DNA of 64,000 bases from Ornatilinea apprima (GTDB taxonomy: Bacteria > Chloroflexota > Anaerolineae > Anaerolineales > Anaerolineaceae): contig NZ_LGCL01000015.1 of NCBI RefSeq assembly GCF_001306115.1, positions 363,121 to 427,120 of the forward strand. The letters run 5' to 3'. Both the position numbers and the translations under genes were made by a program. The notes below the pieces were generated by a model. It searched no databases. It had not been told where the DNA came from and worked only from the letters and a program-made list of their open reading frames with translations. Positions 8,762 to 17,961 of this stretch are shown piece by piece; the first letter of the stretch is position 1; every line of letters starts with the position of its first letter.

Positions 8762-9778
8762 TTAATCCCCCAGCAGCACATCCAGGTAGGCGCGCGCCAT
8801 CTTGCGCGCGTCGAACAGTGCCTCAGCCCGCCGCCGGGCAGCCGCGCGATAGCCCGCCTGGTCATCCAGCACCCGCAGGCACAGATCAGCCAGGCGCGCC
8901 GTGTCGGGTGGCTCCAGCCGCCAGGCATTCCCTCCATAGGCTGCCAGCTCTCCAGCCCCGTCCTGTACCAGTTCGGGCAGCGCGCCGGTCGCGTAGCCCA
9001 CAACCGGCAGCCCGCAGGCCAGCGCCTCAATTACCGAGTTGGGACAGCCGGCATTCAGCTCCGCGCTGAACAGCAGGTGCGCCGAGCGATCCAGAGCGGG
9101 AATATCTTCTCTCGCCACCACACCCGCCCAGGTGATCATCTCACCGGCCTCTGTCGTCCAGCGCTGGCGCAGCGCGTCTGGAACTTTACCGGCCACGATC
9201 AACTCCACCGGCCTTTGCGCGCGCGCCTGCACCGCCTGCGCCAGCCGCACCGCGTTTTCCAGGTAAACCGCGTTGGTATCGCCCAAATCCCCTTCCACAA
9301 CCAGCAGCCGCGCGCGATCGAGCGCGGGCAGCTCGCCAGGCAATGGGCGGTACACATCCAATTGGGTGGCGTTATAGATGACATACCCCGGCGCCGAAAC
9401 CTCACCGTAAAAATCCGCCCACATCTGCCGCACGAATTGGCTTTGGTAAACCACCCGGTCGGCCAGGTAACGGCGAATGAATGCCAGCAGCCAGTTGTTA
9501 CGCTCGGCGCGCAGCGTATGCCCCAGACTGGACGGCCTCACCCGGTGAACCCAATTCAACTGCGCCAGGCGCTGCACCACCCGCACGCCGCGCCGCCGCG
9601 CCTGCCAGATGAAATCCAGGCGGCGCGTGCCCCCGCTTAACAGCAGCGCGTCGCAGGCCGCCCGCGGATCGTGGTGAACGGTTACGCCTTCTTCCGCCAG
9701 TGCCGTTTTCAACCGCGCCTGAAAAGCCGCCGGGCCGCCGGAACCTTGAATGGGGGGGTAAATGCAAATTTGGGTCAT
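8762..9778 (-). CDS. glycosyltransferase, GT4-like (family 1)
   Basis: A 338-aa GT-B fold enzyme. The C-terminal nucleotide-sugar domain carries the E-x7-E-like segment SAELNAGCPNSVIEALACGLPVVG (about residues 243-266, with A-rich spacing) and a preceding VELIVAGKVP strand. The N-terminus is short and opens with ICIYPPIQGSGGP, the acceptor-side glycine loop. It would transfer a sugar from a nucleotide donor to a glycan or lipid on the cytosolic face. It stands alone on the minus strand, and no other glycan genes are adjacent. No clear ribosome site precedes the ATG at 9778. Confidence 0.85.
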   Translation of the reverse strand: MTQICIYPPIQGSGGPAAFQARLKTALAEEGVTVHHDPRAACDALLLSGGTRRLDFIWQARRRGVRVVQRLAQLNWVHRVRPSSLGHTLRAERNNWLLAFIRRYLADRVVYQSQFVRQMWADFYGEVSAPGYVIYNATQLDVYRPLPGELPALDRARLLVVEGDLGDTNAVYLENAVRLAQAVQARAQRPVELIVAGKVPDALRQRWTTEAGEMITWAGVVAREDIPALDRSAHLLFSAELNAGCPNSVIEALACGLPVVGYATGALPELVQDGAGELAAYGGNAWRLEPPDTARLADLCLRVLDDQAGYRAAARRRAEALFDARKMARAYLDVLLGD

Positions 9779-10004
9779 GTTTTTCTCTGTGGCTTGCGTT
9801 TCATTTTAACACGATCTGGCACGGCGATTGGCAAATGCTGGGCAAGCCCGGCTCATCCCCACGGCTTTTACCCGCCTGCCGGGCAAAAACATGCGCCCAC
9901 ATTCAGCAAAGTGATCTTATTTTCGGTTGGTTTTGGGTTTGTGAAGATTTTGGGCCTGCCCCGCCTTGCTTGCTTCCATCATATCAACGTGATAAACTCT
10001 TAAC
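9779..10004. other. divergent intergenic region
   Basis: 226 bases between the minus-strand glycosyltransferase and the plus-strand fusion gene. Promoters for both must lie here. TGATAAACT at 9990-9998 sits only about 6 bases before the GTG at 10005, close enough for a leaderless transcript. No confident -35 was found, and there is no coding signal. Confidence 0.4.
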
Positions 10005-12140
10005 GTGCCCAGAAACGTACTCATTGCCACCCCCCATGCCGACATAGCCAATTCACTGCGTCTTGGGCTGGAGGTCAGTGATCGTTACCAGCCACATATT
10101 GCCCAATCGGGCAGCGAAGCGGTGGCGCGGTTGAAGGCAGATGAGATCGATCTGGTCATTCTTGACGGCGACATGACCGAAGAACTGCTCACCGCTGCCT
10201 GGAACCATCTTTTCCCTGAGAACAGCGGTCCCCGGCTGGTTGTGGTTGGGCGCGGGGGGAGAAAAACCCCCGACGTGTTGGAAAACCTGCACCCCGCCTG
10301 CTTCTTCCATTACCCGGTGTACCTCCCCGAATTTCTGGATTATCTGGACGACCTTCTCATCATGAAACCTACCTCACCTCAATTTTCTACCGAGAGCAAC
10401 CAGCCCCTGCCCGGCGCCTCCCTGCCCTGGCTGGGCAACTATGAAGCCGCCAGCAGCCATTTGCAGCAGCAGTTCTTCGCCACCTCCGCAGACGCGGCGC
10501 TCATCTATCTCTCCGGCATCATTTGCGCCCTGGCGGGCAGCCTGGAAAAAAGCGCTGCCTTGCAGGTAGCCAAGATTCTGCTGGCGCATTGGGATGAAAC
10601 CAATCCATCCGATCTGGCGCGCTACATCACCATCGGAGAAGACCGCCAGGAATACTTCCTCTACGCCACGCTGCTCAGCGGCAGCAGCGTGCTCTGCTGC
10701 CTGTTCGCCCCCGATCTATCGCTCAGCCAGTGCCGGGCGCACACCCACCAGCTGCGCCGCGGTCTGCTGGAAACCTCACCCGCCCTGCCCGAAGAGCCCC
10801 CCGCCGAAGCAGCGCAGCCCAGCGGGATAGAATCCCTGCCAGACAGCGAATTTCTCGCCTTCGCACCGGAAGAGCATGCCGATTCCCTGCAAAGCCCCGC
10901 GCCGCTGGAGCAAGACGACCTTTTCCGCATGGAAGAAGAATCTGGGCCGCTCACCCTGAGCGAGCTTTTCCAATCCACGCCGTTGCAAGAGACGGCCGAA
11001 GCAGCGCCAGACAACGGCATGGAGATCGACTTGAAATCCCTGCTGGAAGAAATGCCCTCCCCCGACCCCGATCAGCCGCTTGAAGCCGTCCCAGACACCT
11101 GGGAAGAAATTGGCTTGGTTTTCCCCTGGGAAACCGAAACGAAAACCGAACCACCAAGCATGCAAGAATCCGCGCCTGGAGAGGCGCCTTCCGTTGAGCC
11201 GCCTGCTGTTGAAAGCGAAATCAGCGAAGAAGACTCCGTTTTCGCCCAACTGCTGGCCCAAGCGGAAGTGAACATCACCGGCGATGATGAATGGGTGCCG
11301 CCGCTGGAAGACGAGCTGGATGAGCCTTCCCTCGAATCCGTCCCGACCCTGGACGGCACCGTAGAGCCTGCCGTGGAAGCGGAAAATGGCTTCTGGCAAC
11401 AAGACACCCAACCAGTTCGCGTCTCACCGCCGCCCTCCCAAGAGGACTTGCCCGCCAGCGAAAGCGATCATCCCGCCGCGCCGGAGGTTTCGCCCCTCCA
11501 GCGTCTGCGGCGCGTCGTCGCCGATGAAGACGGCCTGGAAGACACCCGCCCCGTGCGCGTGCGCCCAGCGGAAGAACAACCAACCGCGGAAACCACACTG
11601 CGCTTCCCCTGGGAAGCTGAACCTCCTTCCGCTGCCGCGCCGCTGCAAGCGCCTTTTCTTCAACAAGATGAGCAAAGCACCCCTGCTTTTGACCTGAACA
11701 GCTTTCGCGAAGAAAATGATGACCTGATCCTGTATGAAGACGATGACGGCCTCTTTACCATTGTGCTGGCCCCCCAGAATGAGCGCCACACCCTCACCGG
11801 GCAGTTGGCTGAAAAAATGCACGAATGGTTTGAGGAGGTTTGCGACGCCCACCAATGGGAACTGCGCAGCATCAGCGTGCAGCCATCTTATGTGCTGATG
11901 ACCATCCTGGCCCAGCCGACCATGACCAGCGCCTTCGTCATCAACACCCTGCGCACCCACACCACGCGCCGCTTGTTCAACAACCATCCCAATGTAAAGA
12001 AAGAGCTGCGCTCGGATGATTTTTGGGCGCCCAGCCACTTGGTTTATAATGGAGAGCATCCCATCGAGTTTGTTGAATTAATGGAATTTGTGGACAAAGC
12101 CCAGCACGACCAGAACAACTGGTTTGACTCATCCATCTAA
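10005..12140 (+). CDS. receiver-like / Roadblock-like / dead IS200-transposase-fold fusion protein
   Basis: A 711-aa cytosolic protein. Residues 3-118 resemble a response-regulator receiver: D54 in DLVILDGDM is the phospho-acceptor position, but the acidic pair of strand 1 and the conserved Lys are missing. Residues about 143-256 resemble a Roadblock/LC7 domain (SADAALIYLSGII, YFLYATLLSGSSVLCCLF). Residues 257-570 are an acidic, Pro-rich, low-complexity linker holding DTQPVRV and DTRPVRV. Residues about 573-705 match the IS200/REP-type Y1 transposase fold, but the HUH pair is replaced by Y629-V630-L631 and the catalytic Tyr position by F695, so it cannot cut DNA. The start is GTG with no visible ribosome site. 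It is followed by polA after 17 bases. Role unknown; a signalling or DNA-hairpin-binding adaptor is possible. Confidence 0.8.
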   Translation: MPRNVLIATPHADIANSLRLGLEVSDRYQPHIAQSGSEAVARLKADEIDLVILDGDMTEELLTAAWNHLFPENSGPRLVVVGRGGRKTPDVLENLHPACFFHYPVYLPEFLDYLDDLLIMKPTSPQFSTESNQPLPGASLPWLGNYEAASSHLQQQFFATSADAALIYLSGIICALAGSLEKSAALQVAKILLAHWDETNPSDLARYITIGEDRQEYFLYATLLSGSSVLCCLFAPDLSLSQCRAHTHQLRRGLLETSPALPEEPPAEAAQPSGIESLPDSEFLAFAPEEHADSLQSPAPLEQDDLFRMEEESGPLTLSELFQSTPLQETAEAAPDNGMEIDLKSLLEEMPSPDPDQPLEAVPDTWEEIGLVFPWETETKTEPPSMQESAPGEAPSVEPPAVESEISEEDSVFAQLLAQAEVNITGDDEWVPPLEDELDEPSLESVPTLDGTVEPAVEAENGFWQQDTQPVRVSPPPSQEDLPASESDHPAAPEVSPLQRLRRVVADEDGLEDTRPVRVRPAEEQPTAETTLRFPWEAEPPSAAAPLQAPFLQQDEQSTPAFDLNSFREENDDLILYEDDDGLFTIVLAPQNERHTLTGQLAEKMHEWFEEVCDAHQWELRSISVQPSYVLMTILAQPTMTSAFVINTLRTHTTRRLFNNHPNVKKELRSDDFWAPSHLVYNGEHPIEFVELMEFVDKAQHDQNNWFDSSI

Positions 12141-12157
12141 CCCTTGAGACAAAACGT

Positions 12158-14956
12158 ATGCCGCCTATCTTATACTTGATCGATGGACACGCGCTGGCTT
12201 ACCGCGCCTATTTTGCCCTCAGCGCTGCCGGCGGAGACCGCTTTCGCACGTCGAAAGGCGAACCCACTGCCGGAACGTATGGTTTTTGCAGCGTGCTGAT
12301 TAGCATTCTTGAAAAAGAAAAACCAGAGTATCTGGCTGTTGCTTTTGATACCGGCAAGACCTTCCGCGATGACATCTTTGCCGACTATAAAGGCACACGC
12401 GAGAAAATGCCCGATGATCTGCGCCCGCAGATTGAGCGCATCCGCGAAGTGGTCGACTCCTTCGACATTCCCCGCCTGGAAAAAGAGGGCTTTGAAGCCG
12501 ACGACGTGCTGGGCAGCATTGCCAGCCAGGCCGTTCAGCAGGGCTTTGGCGTCAAAATCATCACCGGCGACCGCGACCTGTTGCAGCTCGTTACCGAGCG
12601 GGTCATCGTCAACCTGCCTGGTAAATCACTGGCCGAGGCGCGCGACTACACCGCCAGAGATGTGGTCGAGTACCTGGGCGTGCGCCCCGATCAGGTGGTC
12701 GATTACAAAGCCCTGGCCGGAGACACCTCCGACAACATCCCCGGTGTGCCGGGCATTGGCGTTAAAACCGCCGTCTCGCTGCTGGAACAATACCCCCACC
12801 TCGACGACATCTACGCCCATCTCGAAGAAATTCCCACCCGCTACCGCACCAAGCTGGAAGCCGGGCGTGATTCGGCTTACCTCTCTTACCAGCTCGCCAA
12901 AATCCGCACCGATGTAGACCTGGTGCTGCGCCTGGAAGACGCGCGCGTGCACACCATGCAAGTATCCAAAGTGGAAGCCATCTTCCGCGAGCTGGAGTTT
13001 AAGACCCTCACCGCGCGCCTGCGCGACATGGCCAAAACCCTCAACATCCCCGCGCAGGGGCAGCAGCTCACACTATTCTCCACCCCCATCACGCAGATCG
13101 GCAGCCCGCCCGCCTACCAGCCCACCGTGCGCCTGGCCAACGATGAGGCCAGCCTGCGGGCGCTGGTTGAAGAGCTGGCGGCCGCCCCGCGCATCGCCTT
13201 CGACACCGAAACCACCTCCACCGACCCCATGCGCGCCGACCTGGTGGGCATTTCCATCGCCACCCGCGCTGGAGAAGGCTGGTACATTCCGGTGGGGCAT
13301 CGCGGCCAACAGCCGCAACTGTCCCTGGCGCAGGTCATTGAGGCGCTGCGTCCCGCCTTCAGCGACCCTGCTAAAGAGAAAATCGGCCACAACATCAAAT
13401 ACGACTGCATCATGCTGGAAAATGCCGGTCTGCCGGTAACCCCCTGCTCGTTTGACACGATGATCGCCGAATGGCTGGTCAACCCCGAGTCGCGCGCGCT
13501 GGGACTGAAAGACATGGCCGAAATCTACCTCGGCATTCAAATGACCCATATTGACGAGCTGATCGGCAAATGCAAGAACCAGATCACCATGGACCAGGTC
13601 GCCATCGAGCAGGCCGCGCCCTACGCCGTGGCCGACGCCGAAGTTACCTTCCAACTGCGCGATCTGCTGGCCGAAAAGCTGCAGAAAAAAGGCGCAGCGC
13701 GCCTGATGAGCGAAATGGAAATGCCGCTGGTGCCGGTGTTGACCGGCATGGAACGCACCGGCATCCTGCTCAACGCCCAGGCCTACCAGCGCATGTCCGG
13801 CGAATTGAGCCAGCAAATGGCCTCCCTCGAAGAGCGTGTCTACCAGGGCGTGGGTTACGCTTTCAACCTCAACTCCACCCAGCAGCTCTCCAAAGCTCTG
13901 TTTGAAACCCTTAAATTGCAGCCGCCCGACCGCCGCAAGAAGACCGCCAGCGGGCATTATTCCACCGCGGCCGGTGTGCTGGAAGAAATGAGCCACCTGC
14001 ACCCGGTGATTGATTGGGTGCTGGAATATCGCGAGCTGGCCAAACTCAAGTCCACCTATATCGACGCCCTGCCGGGGCAAATCAACCCGCGCACCGGGCG
14101 CGTGCACACCTCCTATAACCAGACTGGTTCGGTGACCGGCCGCCTGGCCTCTTCCGAACCCAATTTGCAGAACATCCCCACCCGCACCGAGCTGGGCCGC
14201 CAGGTGCGCAGCGGATTTGTCGCCGCGCCGGGCTGCCAGCTTCTGGCCGTTGACTATTCGCAAATTGAGCTGCGTATTGTGGCCCACATGTCCAACGATG
14301 AAGACATGCTGGCCGCCTTTCGCGCCGGGCAGGATATTCACGCCGCCACCGCGGCCGCTATTTACAATGTGCCGCTGGATGCGGTCAATAAAGACATGCG
14401 CCGTCACGCCAAGGCCATCAACTTCGGCCTGATCTACGGCATGAGCGCCTTTGGCCTCACCCGCACCACCGACCTGACCCTGGCTGAAGCTGAAGACTTC
14501 GTATCCGCCTACTTCAACCACTTTTCGGGCGTCAAAACCTACCTCGACGGCATCCGCCGCAGCGCCGCGCGCGAAGGATACGTGGAAACGCTGCTGGGCA
14601 GGCGGCGCTACTTCCCCAACTTAAGCAGCCAGACCAACGTCAACCTGCGCAACCGTGAAGAGCGCGAAGCCATCAACGCCCCCATTCAAGGCACCGCCGC
14701 AGACATCATCAAACTGGCCATGATCCAACTGGCGGAGGCGCTCAAAACCAGCGGTCTCAAGGCGCGCCTGCTGCTTCAGGTACACGACGAGTTAATCCTC
14801 GAAGTGCCGCAAGCCGAACTGCCGCAGACCGCCGCCCTGGTGCAGCAAGTAATGGAAAACGCCTACCCGCTTTCCATTCCGCTGGCCACCGAAGCCAAAG
14901 TCGGCGCCGATTGGGGCAACCTCACGCCTTATACACCTTCCGAGCGGGGTAAATAG
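12158..14956 (+). CDS. polA: DNA polymerase I
   Basis: A 932-aa three-domain enzyme for gap repair and Okazaki maturation. The 5'-3' exonuclease domain occupies about residues 1-300 (YLIDGHALAYRAYFAL; later DKALAGDTSDNIPGVPGIG-type helix-hairpin-helix). The 3'-5' proofreading domain begins near residue 330 with D349 and E351 in IAFDTETTS, and it looks intact. The polymerase domain has motif A DYSQIELR with D699, motif B RRHAKAINFGLIYG, and motif C QVHDELI with D877. Length equals that of the E. coli enzyme. It lies 17 bases after the fusion gene and 2 bases before a TPR gene, suggesting one transcript. Confidence 0.97.
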   Translation: MPPILYLIDGHALAYRAYFALSAAGGDRFRTSKGEPTAGTYGFCSVLISILEKEKPEYLAVAFDTGKTFRDDIFADYKGTREKMPDDLRPQIERIREVVDSFDIPRLEKEGFEADDVLGSIASQAVQQGFGVKIITGDRDLLQLVTERVIVNLPGKSLAEARDYTARDVVEYLGVRPDQVVDYKALAGDTSDNIPGVPGIGVKTAVSLLEQYPHLDDIYAHLEEIPTRYRTKLEAGRDSAYLSYQLAKIRTDVDLVLRLEDARVHTMQVSKVEAIFRELEFKTLTARLRDMAKTLNIPAQGQQLTLFSTPITQIGSPPAYQPTVRLANDEASLRALVEELAAAPRIAFDTETTSTDPMRADLVGISIATRAGEGWYIPVGHRGQQPQLSLAQVIEALRPAFSDPAKEKIGHNIKYDCIMLENAGLPVTPCSFDTMIAEWLVNPESRALGLKDMAEIYLGIQMTHIDELIGKCKNQITMDQVAIEQAAPYAVADAEVTFQLRDLLAEKLQKKGAARLMSEMEMPLVPVLTGMERTGILLNAQAYQRMSGELSQQMASLEERVYQGVGYAFNLNSTQQLSKALFETLKLQPPDRRKKTASGHYSTAAGVLEEMSHLHPVIDWVLEYRELAKLKSTYIDALPGQINPRTGRVHTSYNQTGSVTGRLASSEPNLQNIPTRTELGRQVRSGFVAAPGCQLLAVDYSQIELRIVAHMSNDEDMLAAFRAGQDIHAATAAAIYNVPLDAVNKDMRRHAKAINFGLIYGMSAFGLTRTTDLTLAEAEDFVSAYFNHFSGVKTYLDGIRRSAAREGYVETLLGRRRYFPNLSSQTNVNLRNREEREAINAPIQGTAADIIKLAMIQLAEALKTSGLKARLLLQVHDELILEVPQAELPQTAALVQQVMENAYPLSIPLATEAKVGADWGNLTPYTPSERGK

Positions 14957-14958
14957 CC

Positions 14959-17277
14959 ATGACTGAGAATCAACAAACCTTCCAACAAGCCATGAATCAA
15001 GGTCACTCGGCAGCCTGGGATCAGCAGTGGGAACAGGCGGCCAGCCACTACCAGCGCGCGCTGGAGGAATTTCCCAAACATCCCATGGCGCTGACCAGCA
15101 TGGGGTTGGCGCTCTTCGAGCTTCAGCAGTACGATCGCGCTCTGGAATATTACCAGCTTGCCGCGCAGGTAACCCCCAACGACCCGGTTCCGTTTGAAAA
15201 AATCGCGCGCATTTTTGAGCGCACTGGCCGCCTCTCAGAAGCCATCAAAAGCTCGCTCCAGGCCGCCGAACTGCACCTCAAAACCCACGGGGTCGAAAAA
15301 GCCATCGAAAACTGGCAGCAGGTCATCAAGCTCAACCCCGGCAATCAAACCGCCCGCACCCGGCTGGCAATGGTGTTTGAACGCATGGGGCGCAAAGCCG
15401 AAGCGGTCAGCGAGTACCTGGCGCTGGCCAGCCTGCTGCAGCACAGCGGCCTGCGCGATAAAGCCATGCAGGTCGTGGAGCATACCCTCAACCTGGCCCC
15501 AGAAAGCATTGACGCCCGCTCGGCCAAATCGCTGCTGCTGAACAACCAGCCCCTGCCCAAACCCCTGCGCCCCAGGGGCGGCACAGGCCCGGTGAGCATG
15601 GCCAGCGTCAAACAGCTCAGTTCATCCAGAAGCGATGAAGAAGGCAAACAACCTCAGCTCGACCCGGTCGCCGAAGCCCGCTCCACCGCGTTGGTCACTC
15701 TGGCCGCGCTGTTGTTTGAAAAAGCCGAAGAAGAAAGCCAGATGCAGGAAGCCGAAAAACGCGGACTGGGCAGTCTGAACGGAGGGCGCAAGCTCTCGGC
15801 CGCCGACCACACCCGCATGCTGCTGCATCTGAGCCAGGCGATCGAATCGCAAACCCACGGCGACAACGCCCAGGCCATCTCAGAGCTGGAACACGCCGTG
15901 GAAATCGGCCTGAAAGACCCAGCCGCCACCTTTGACCTGGGGCTGCTCTACATGGAAAGCGACACGCGCAAAGCCCTGCGCTTTTTGCAGACCGCCGTGC
16001 GGCGGCCTGAATATGCGCTGGCCTCCAGCCTGCTGATTGGCCAGGCCTACCGCAAATTGGGCAGCAGCAAAGAGGCCGCCAGCGCTTACCTTCAGGCGCT
16101 CAGCTATGCCGACGCCAGCACCATGCCAGCCAAGCAGGGCGAAGAACTGCGCCAGCTCTACGAGCCAATGATCGAGTTTCAGACCCGCGAAACAGACGCC
16201 GCCAAGCTGGAGGCGTTGTGTGCCAATGTCTCCAACCATCTGCTGCGCCCCGATTGGCGCGAACACATCAAGAACGTGCGCCAGCAAATGCCCGAAGCGG
16301 AAGCCGGCGCGCTGGTGCCGGTTGCCGAAGTGATTCTGGAAACCGGCGGCGGGCAGGTGGTCGACGCTTTGGCACAGGTGCGCCAGCTCACCAACAATGG
16401 CATGTTCCGAACTGCCATGGACGAAGCCTTCCGCGCCCTGGCCGACGCCCCCACCTACCTGCCCCTGCACGTGCAGATCGCCAAGATTCTGCTGCGCGAG
16501 GGTGAAACCCGCCTGGCCGTGGAGAAGTTCATGCTGGTCTCGCGCCTGTACAGCCTGCGCGGCGAAAACGGACAGGCCATTCAATTGATGAAAAACGTGG
16601 TGCGCGCCGTGCCTATGGATATCCCCATCCGCAGCTATTTCATCGACCTGCTCACGGAACAGGGAGAGCAGGAAGAAGCCATCACGCAATACATGGAACT
16701 GGCCAACGTCTACTACCAACAGGCCGAGCTGGATATGGCGCGCAAGCATTACGCCTCGGCGCTGCGCCTCTCCCAGCAAATGCAGGGCGTGCGCGGTCTC
16801 ACGGTGCAAATCCTCTTCAAATTGGCCGATATCGACCAACAGCGCCTCGACTGGCGCCAGGCGATGCGCATCTTTGAGCAAATCTGCACCCTCGAACCCC
16901 AAGACGTGGAAGCGCGCGCCAAATTAGTCAACCTGAAGATGATGCTTGGCAACGAACCCGCCGCGCTCACCGAAGTGGACCAATTTGTTGAAATGCTGCA
17001 AAGCGCCGGCAAGCACACCGAAGCCATCGCCTTTTTGGAAGCGGTAACCAGCGAGCACCCCGCCAGCATGGAGCTTTCCCTGCGGCACGCAGACGCCCTG
17101 GCACAGCATGGCCAAACCGAAAAGGCCATCGAACTGCTCGACGGCCTGGCCGACCAGCTACTCACCCGCGGCAACCGGGGGGGCGCTATATCCGTCTTGC
17201 AAAAAATCGTCCGGCTCAACCCGCCCAACGCGGCGGCCTACCGCAAAGCGATTCAACAGCTCGAAAGTCAGAGCTAA
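14959..17277 (+). CDS. large tetratricopeptide-repeat protein
   Basis: A 772-aa helical repeat protein without a signal peptide or membrane segment. TPR units are clear from residue 15 (SAAWDQQWEQAASHYQRALE, then LTSMGLALFELQQYDRALEYY) and recur along the length, with a charged spacer at about 195-240. The last units (IELLDGLADQLLTRGNRGGA, then VLQKIVRLNPPNAAAY) end the protein. TPR arrays act as protein-binding scaffolds; no catalytic domain is present. It starts 2 bases after the polA stop with GGGGT upstream, so it is probably co-expressed. No specific partner can be named. Confidence 0.88.
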   Translation: MTENQQTFQQAMNQGHSAAWDQQWEQAASHYQRALEEFPKHPMALTSMGLALFELQQYDRALEYYQLAAQVTPNDPVPFEKIARIFERTGRLSEAIKSSLQAAELHLKTHGVEKAIENWQQVIKLNPGNQTARTRLAMVFERMGRKAEAVSEYLALASLLQHSGLRDKAMQVVEHTLNLAPESIDARSAKSLLLNNQPLPKPLRPRGGTGPVSMASVKQLSSSRSDEEGKQPQLDPVAEARSTALVTLAALLFEKAEEESQMQEAEKRGLGSLNGGRKLSAADHTRMLLHLSQAIESQTHGDNAQAISELEHAVEIGLKDPAATFDLGLLYMESDTRKALRFLQTAVRRPEYALASSLLIGQAYRKLGSSKEAASAYLQALSYADASTMPAKQGEELRQLYEPMIEFQTRETDAAKLEALCANVSNHLLRPDWREHIKNVRQQMPEAEAGALVPVAEVILETGGGQVVDALAQVRQLTNNGMFRTAMDEAFRALADAPTYLPLHVQIAKILLREGETRLAVEKFMLVSRLYSLRGENGQAIQLMKNVVRAVPMDIPIRSYFIDLLTEQGEQEEAITQYMELANVYYQQAELDMARKHYASALRLSQQMQGVRGLTVQILFKLADIDQQRLDWRQAMRIFEQICTLEPQDVEARAKLVNLKMMLGNEPAALTEVDQFVEMLQSAGKHTEAIAFLEAVTSEHPASMELSLRHADALAQHGQTEKAIELLDGLADQLLTRGNRGGAISVLQKIVRLNPPNAAAYRKAIQQLESQS

Positions 17278-17346
17278 CCAGGCACGCTCGGGTTTATAAT
17301 CAAACGGGGAAGATACTCATCCGGTGGCGGTCACCAGGCAAAGACC

Positions 17347-17961
17347 ATGATAAACGAAGCCGCGCTGGCGCAAGCCGCAAAAGATGGCGATCTCAACGCG
17401 TTCAACCGCCTTATTCTGGAATACCAGGATATGGCCTATAACGTTGCCTATCGCCTGCTCAGCGACCCCGATGGCGCGTCCGACGCCTTGCAAGAGGCGG
17501 TCATCTCGGCTTACCGCAGCTTGCAGCAGTACCGCGGCGGCTCGTTCAAAGCCTGGCTGCTGCGCATGGTGACCAACAAATGTTATGACGAACTGCGCCG
17601 CCGCAAGCGCCGACCCACCGTTCCCCTTGAGCCTTTCGACCCGGAGAGCGAAGAAGAACTGGAAAACCCATCCTGGCTGGCGGACGAAAGCCCTTCGACG
17701 GAAGAGCAAATTGAAGAAATGGACCTGGAGAAAGCCGTTCAGGACTGCATCAACCACCTTCCAGATGAATTTCGCGCGGTCGTTGTATTGGTCGACCTGC
17801 AAGCCATGGATTATCAGGAAGCGTCTGACGCGATTGGCAAGCCGCTCGGCACCATCAAGAGCCGTCTGGCGCGCGCGCGCTTAAAACTGCGCGACTGCCT
17901 GCAGCGCTTTGGGGAACTTCTGCCTTCCATGTTTCGTCTAGAAGAAGAGGAAACACGATGA
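17347..17961 (+). CDS. ECF-type RNA polymerase sigma factor
   Basis: A 204-aa sigma-70 family protein with only regions 2 and 4. Region 2 spans about residues 15-85 (FNRLILEYQDMAYNVAYRLL, then DALQEAVISAYRSL and FKAWLLRMVTNKCYDELRRR). An acidic spacer follows (about 100-125). Region 4 has a helix-turn-helix at about 150-190 (QEASDAIGKPLGTIKSRLARA). Its stop overlaps the next start in ATGA, so the next gene is its cognate anti-sigma factor. A TATAAT at 17295-17300 may be its -10 element, but no good -35 was seen. Confidence 0.93.
   Translation: MINEAALAQAAKDGDLNAFNRLILEYQDMAYNVAYRLLSDPDGASDALQEAVISAYRSLQQYRGGSFKAWLLRMVTNKCYDELRRRKRRPTVPLEPFDPESEEELENPSWLADESPSTEEQIEEMDLEKAVQDCINHLPDEFRAVVVLVDLQAMDYQEASDAIGKPLGTIKSRLARARLKLRDCLQRFGELLPSMFRLEEEETR

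Noticed and set aside
11700..12140. IS200-like domain as an active insertion sequence
   Set aside because: It is in frame within a larger protein, lacks both HUH histidines and the catalytic Tyr, and no element ends were seen.
13073..14521. 482-codon open frame antisense to polA
   Set aside because: The sense strand encodes an unmistakable DNA polymerase I. Long antisense frames arise from GC-rich third positions.
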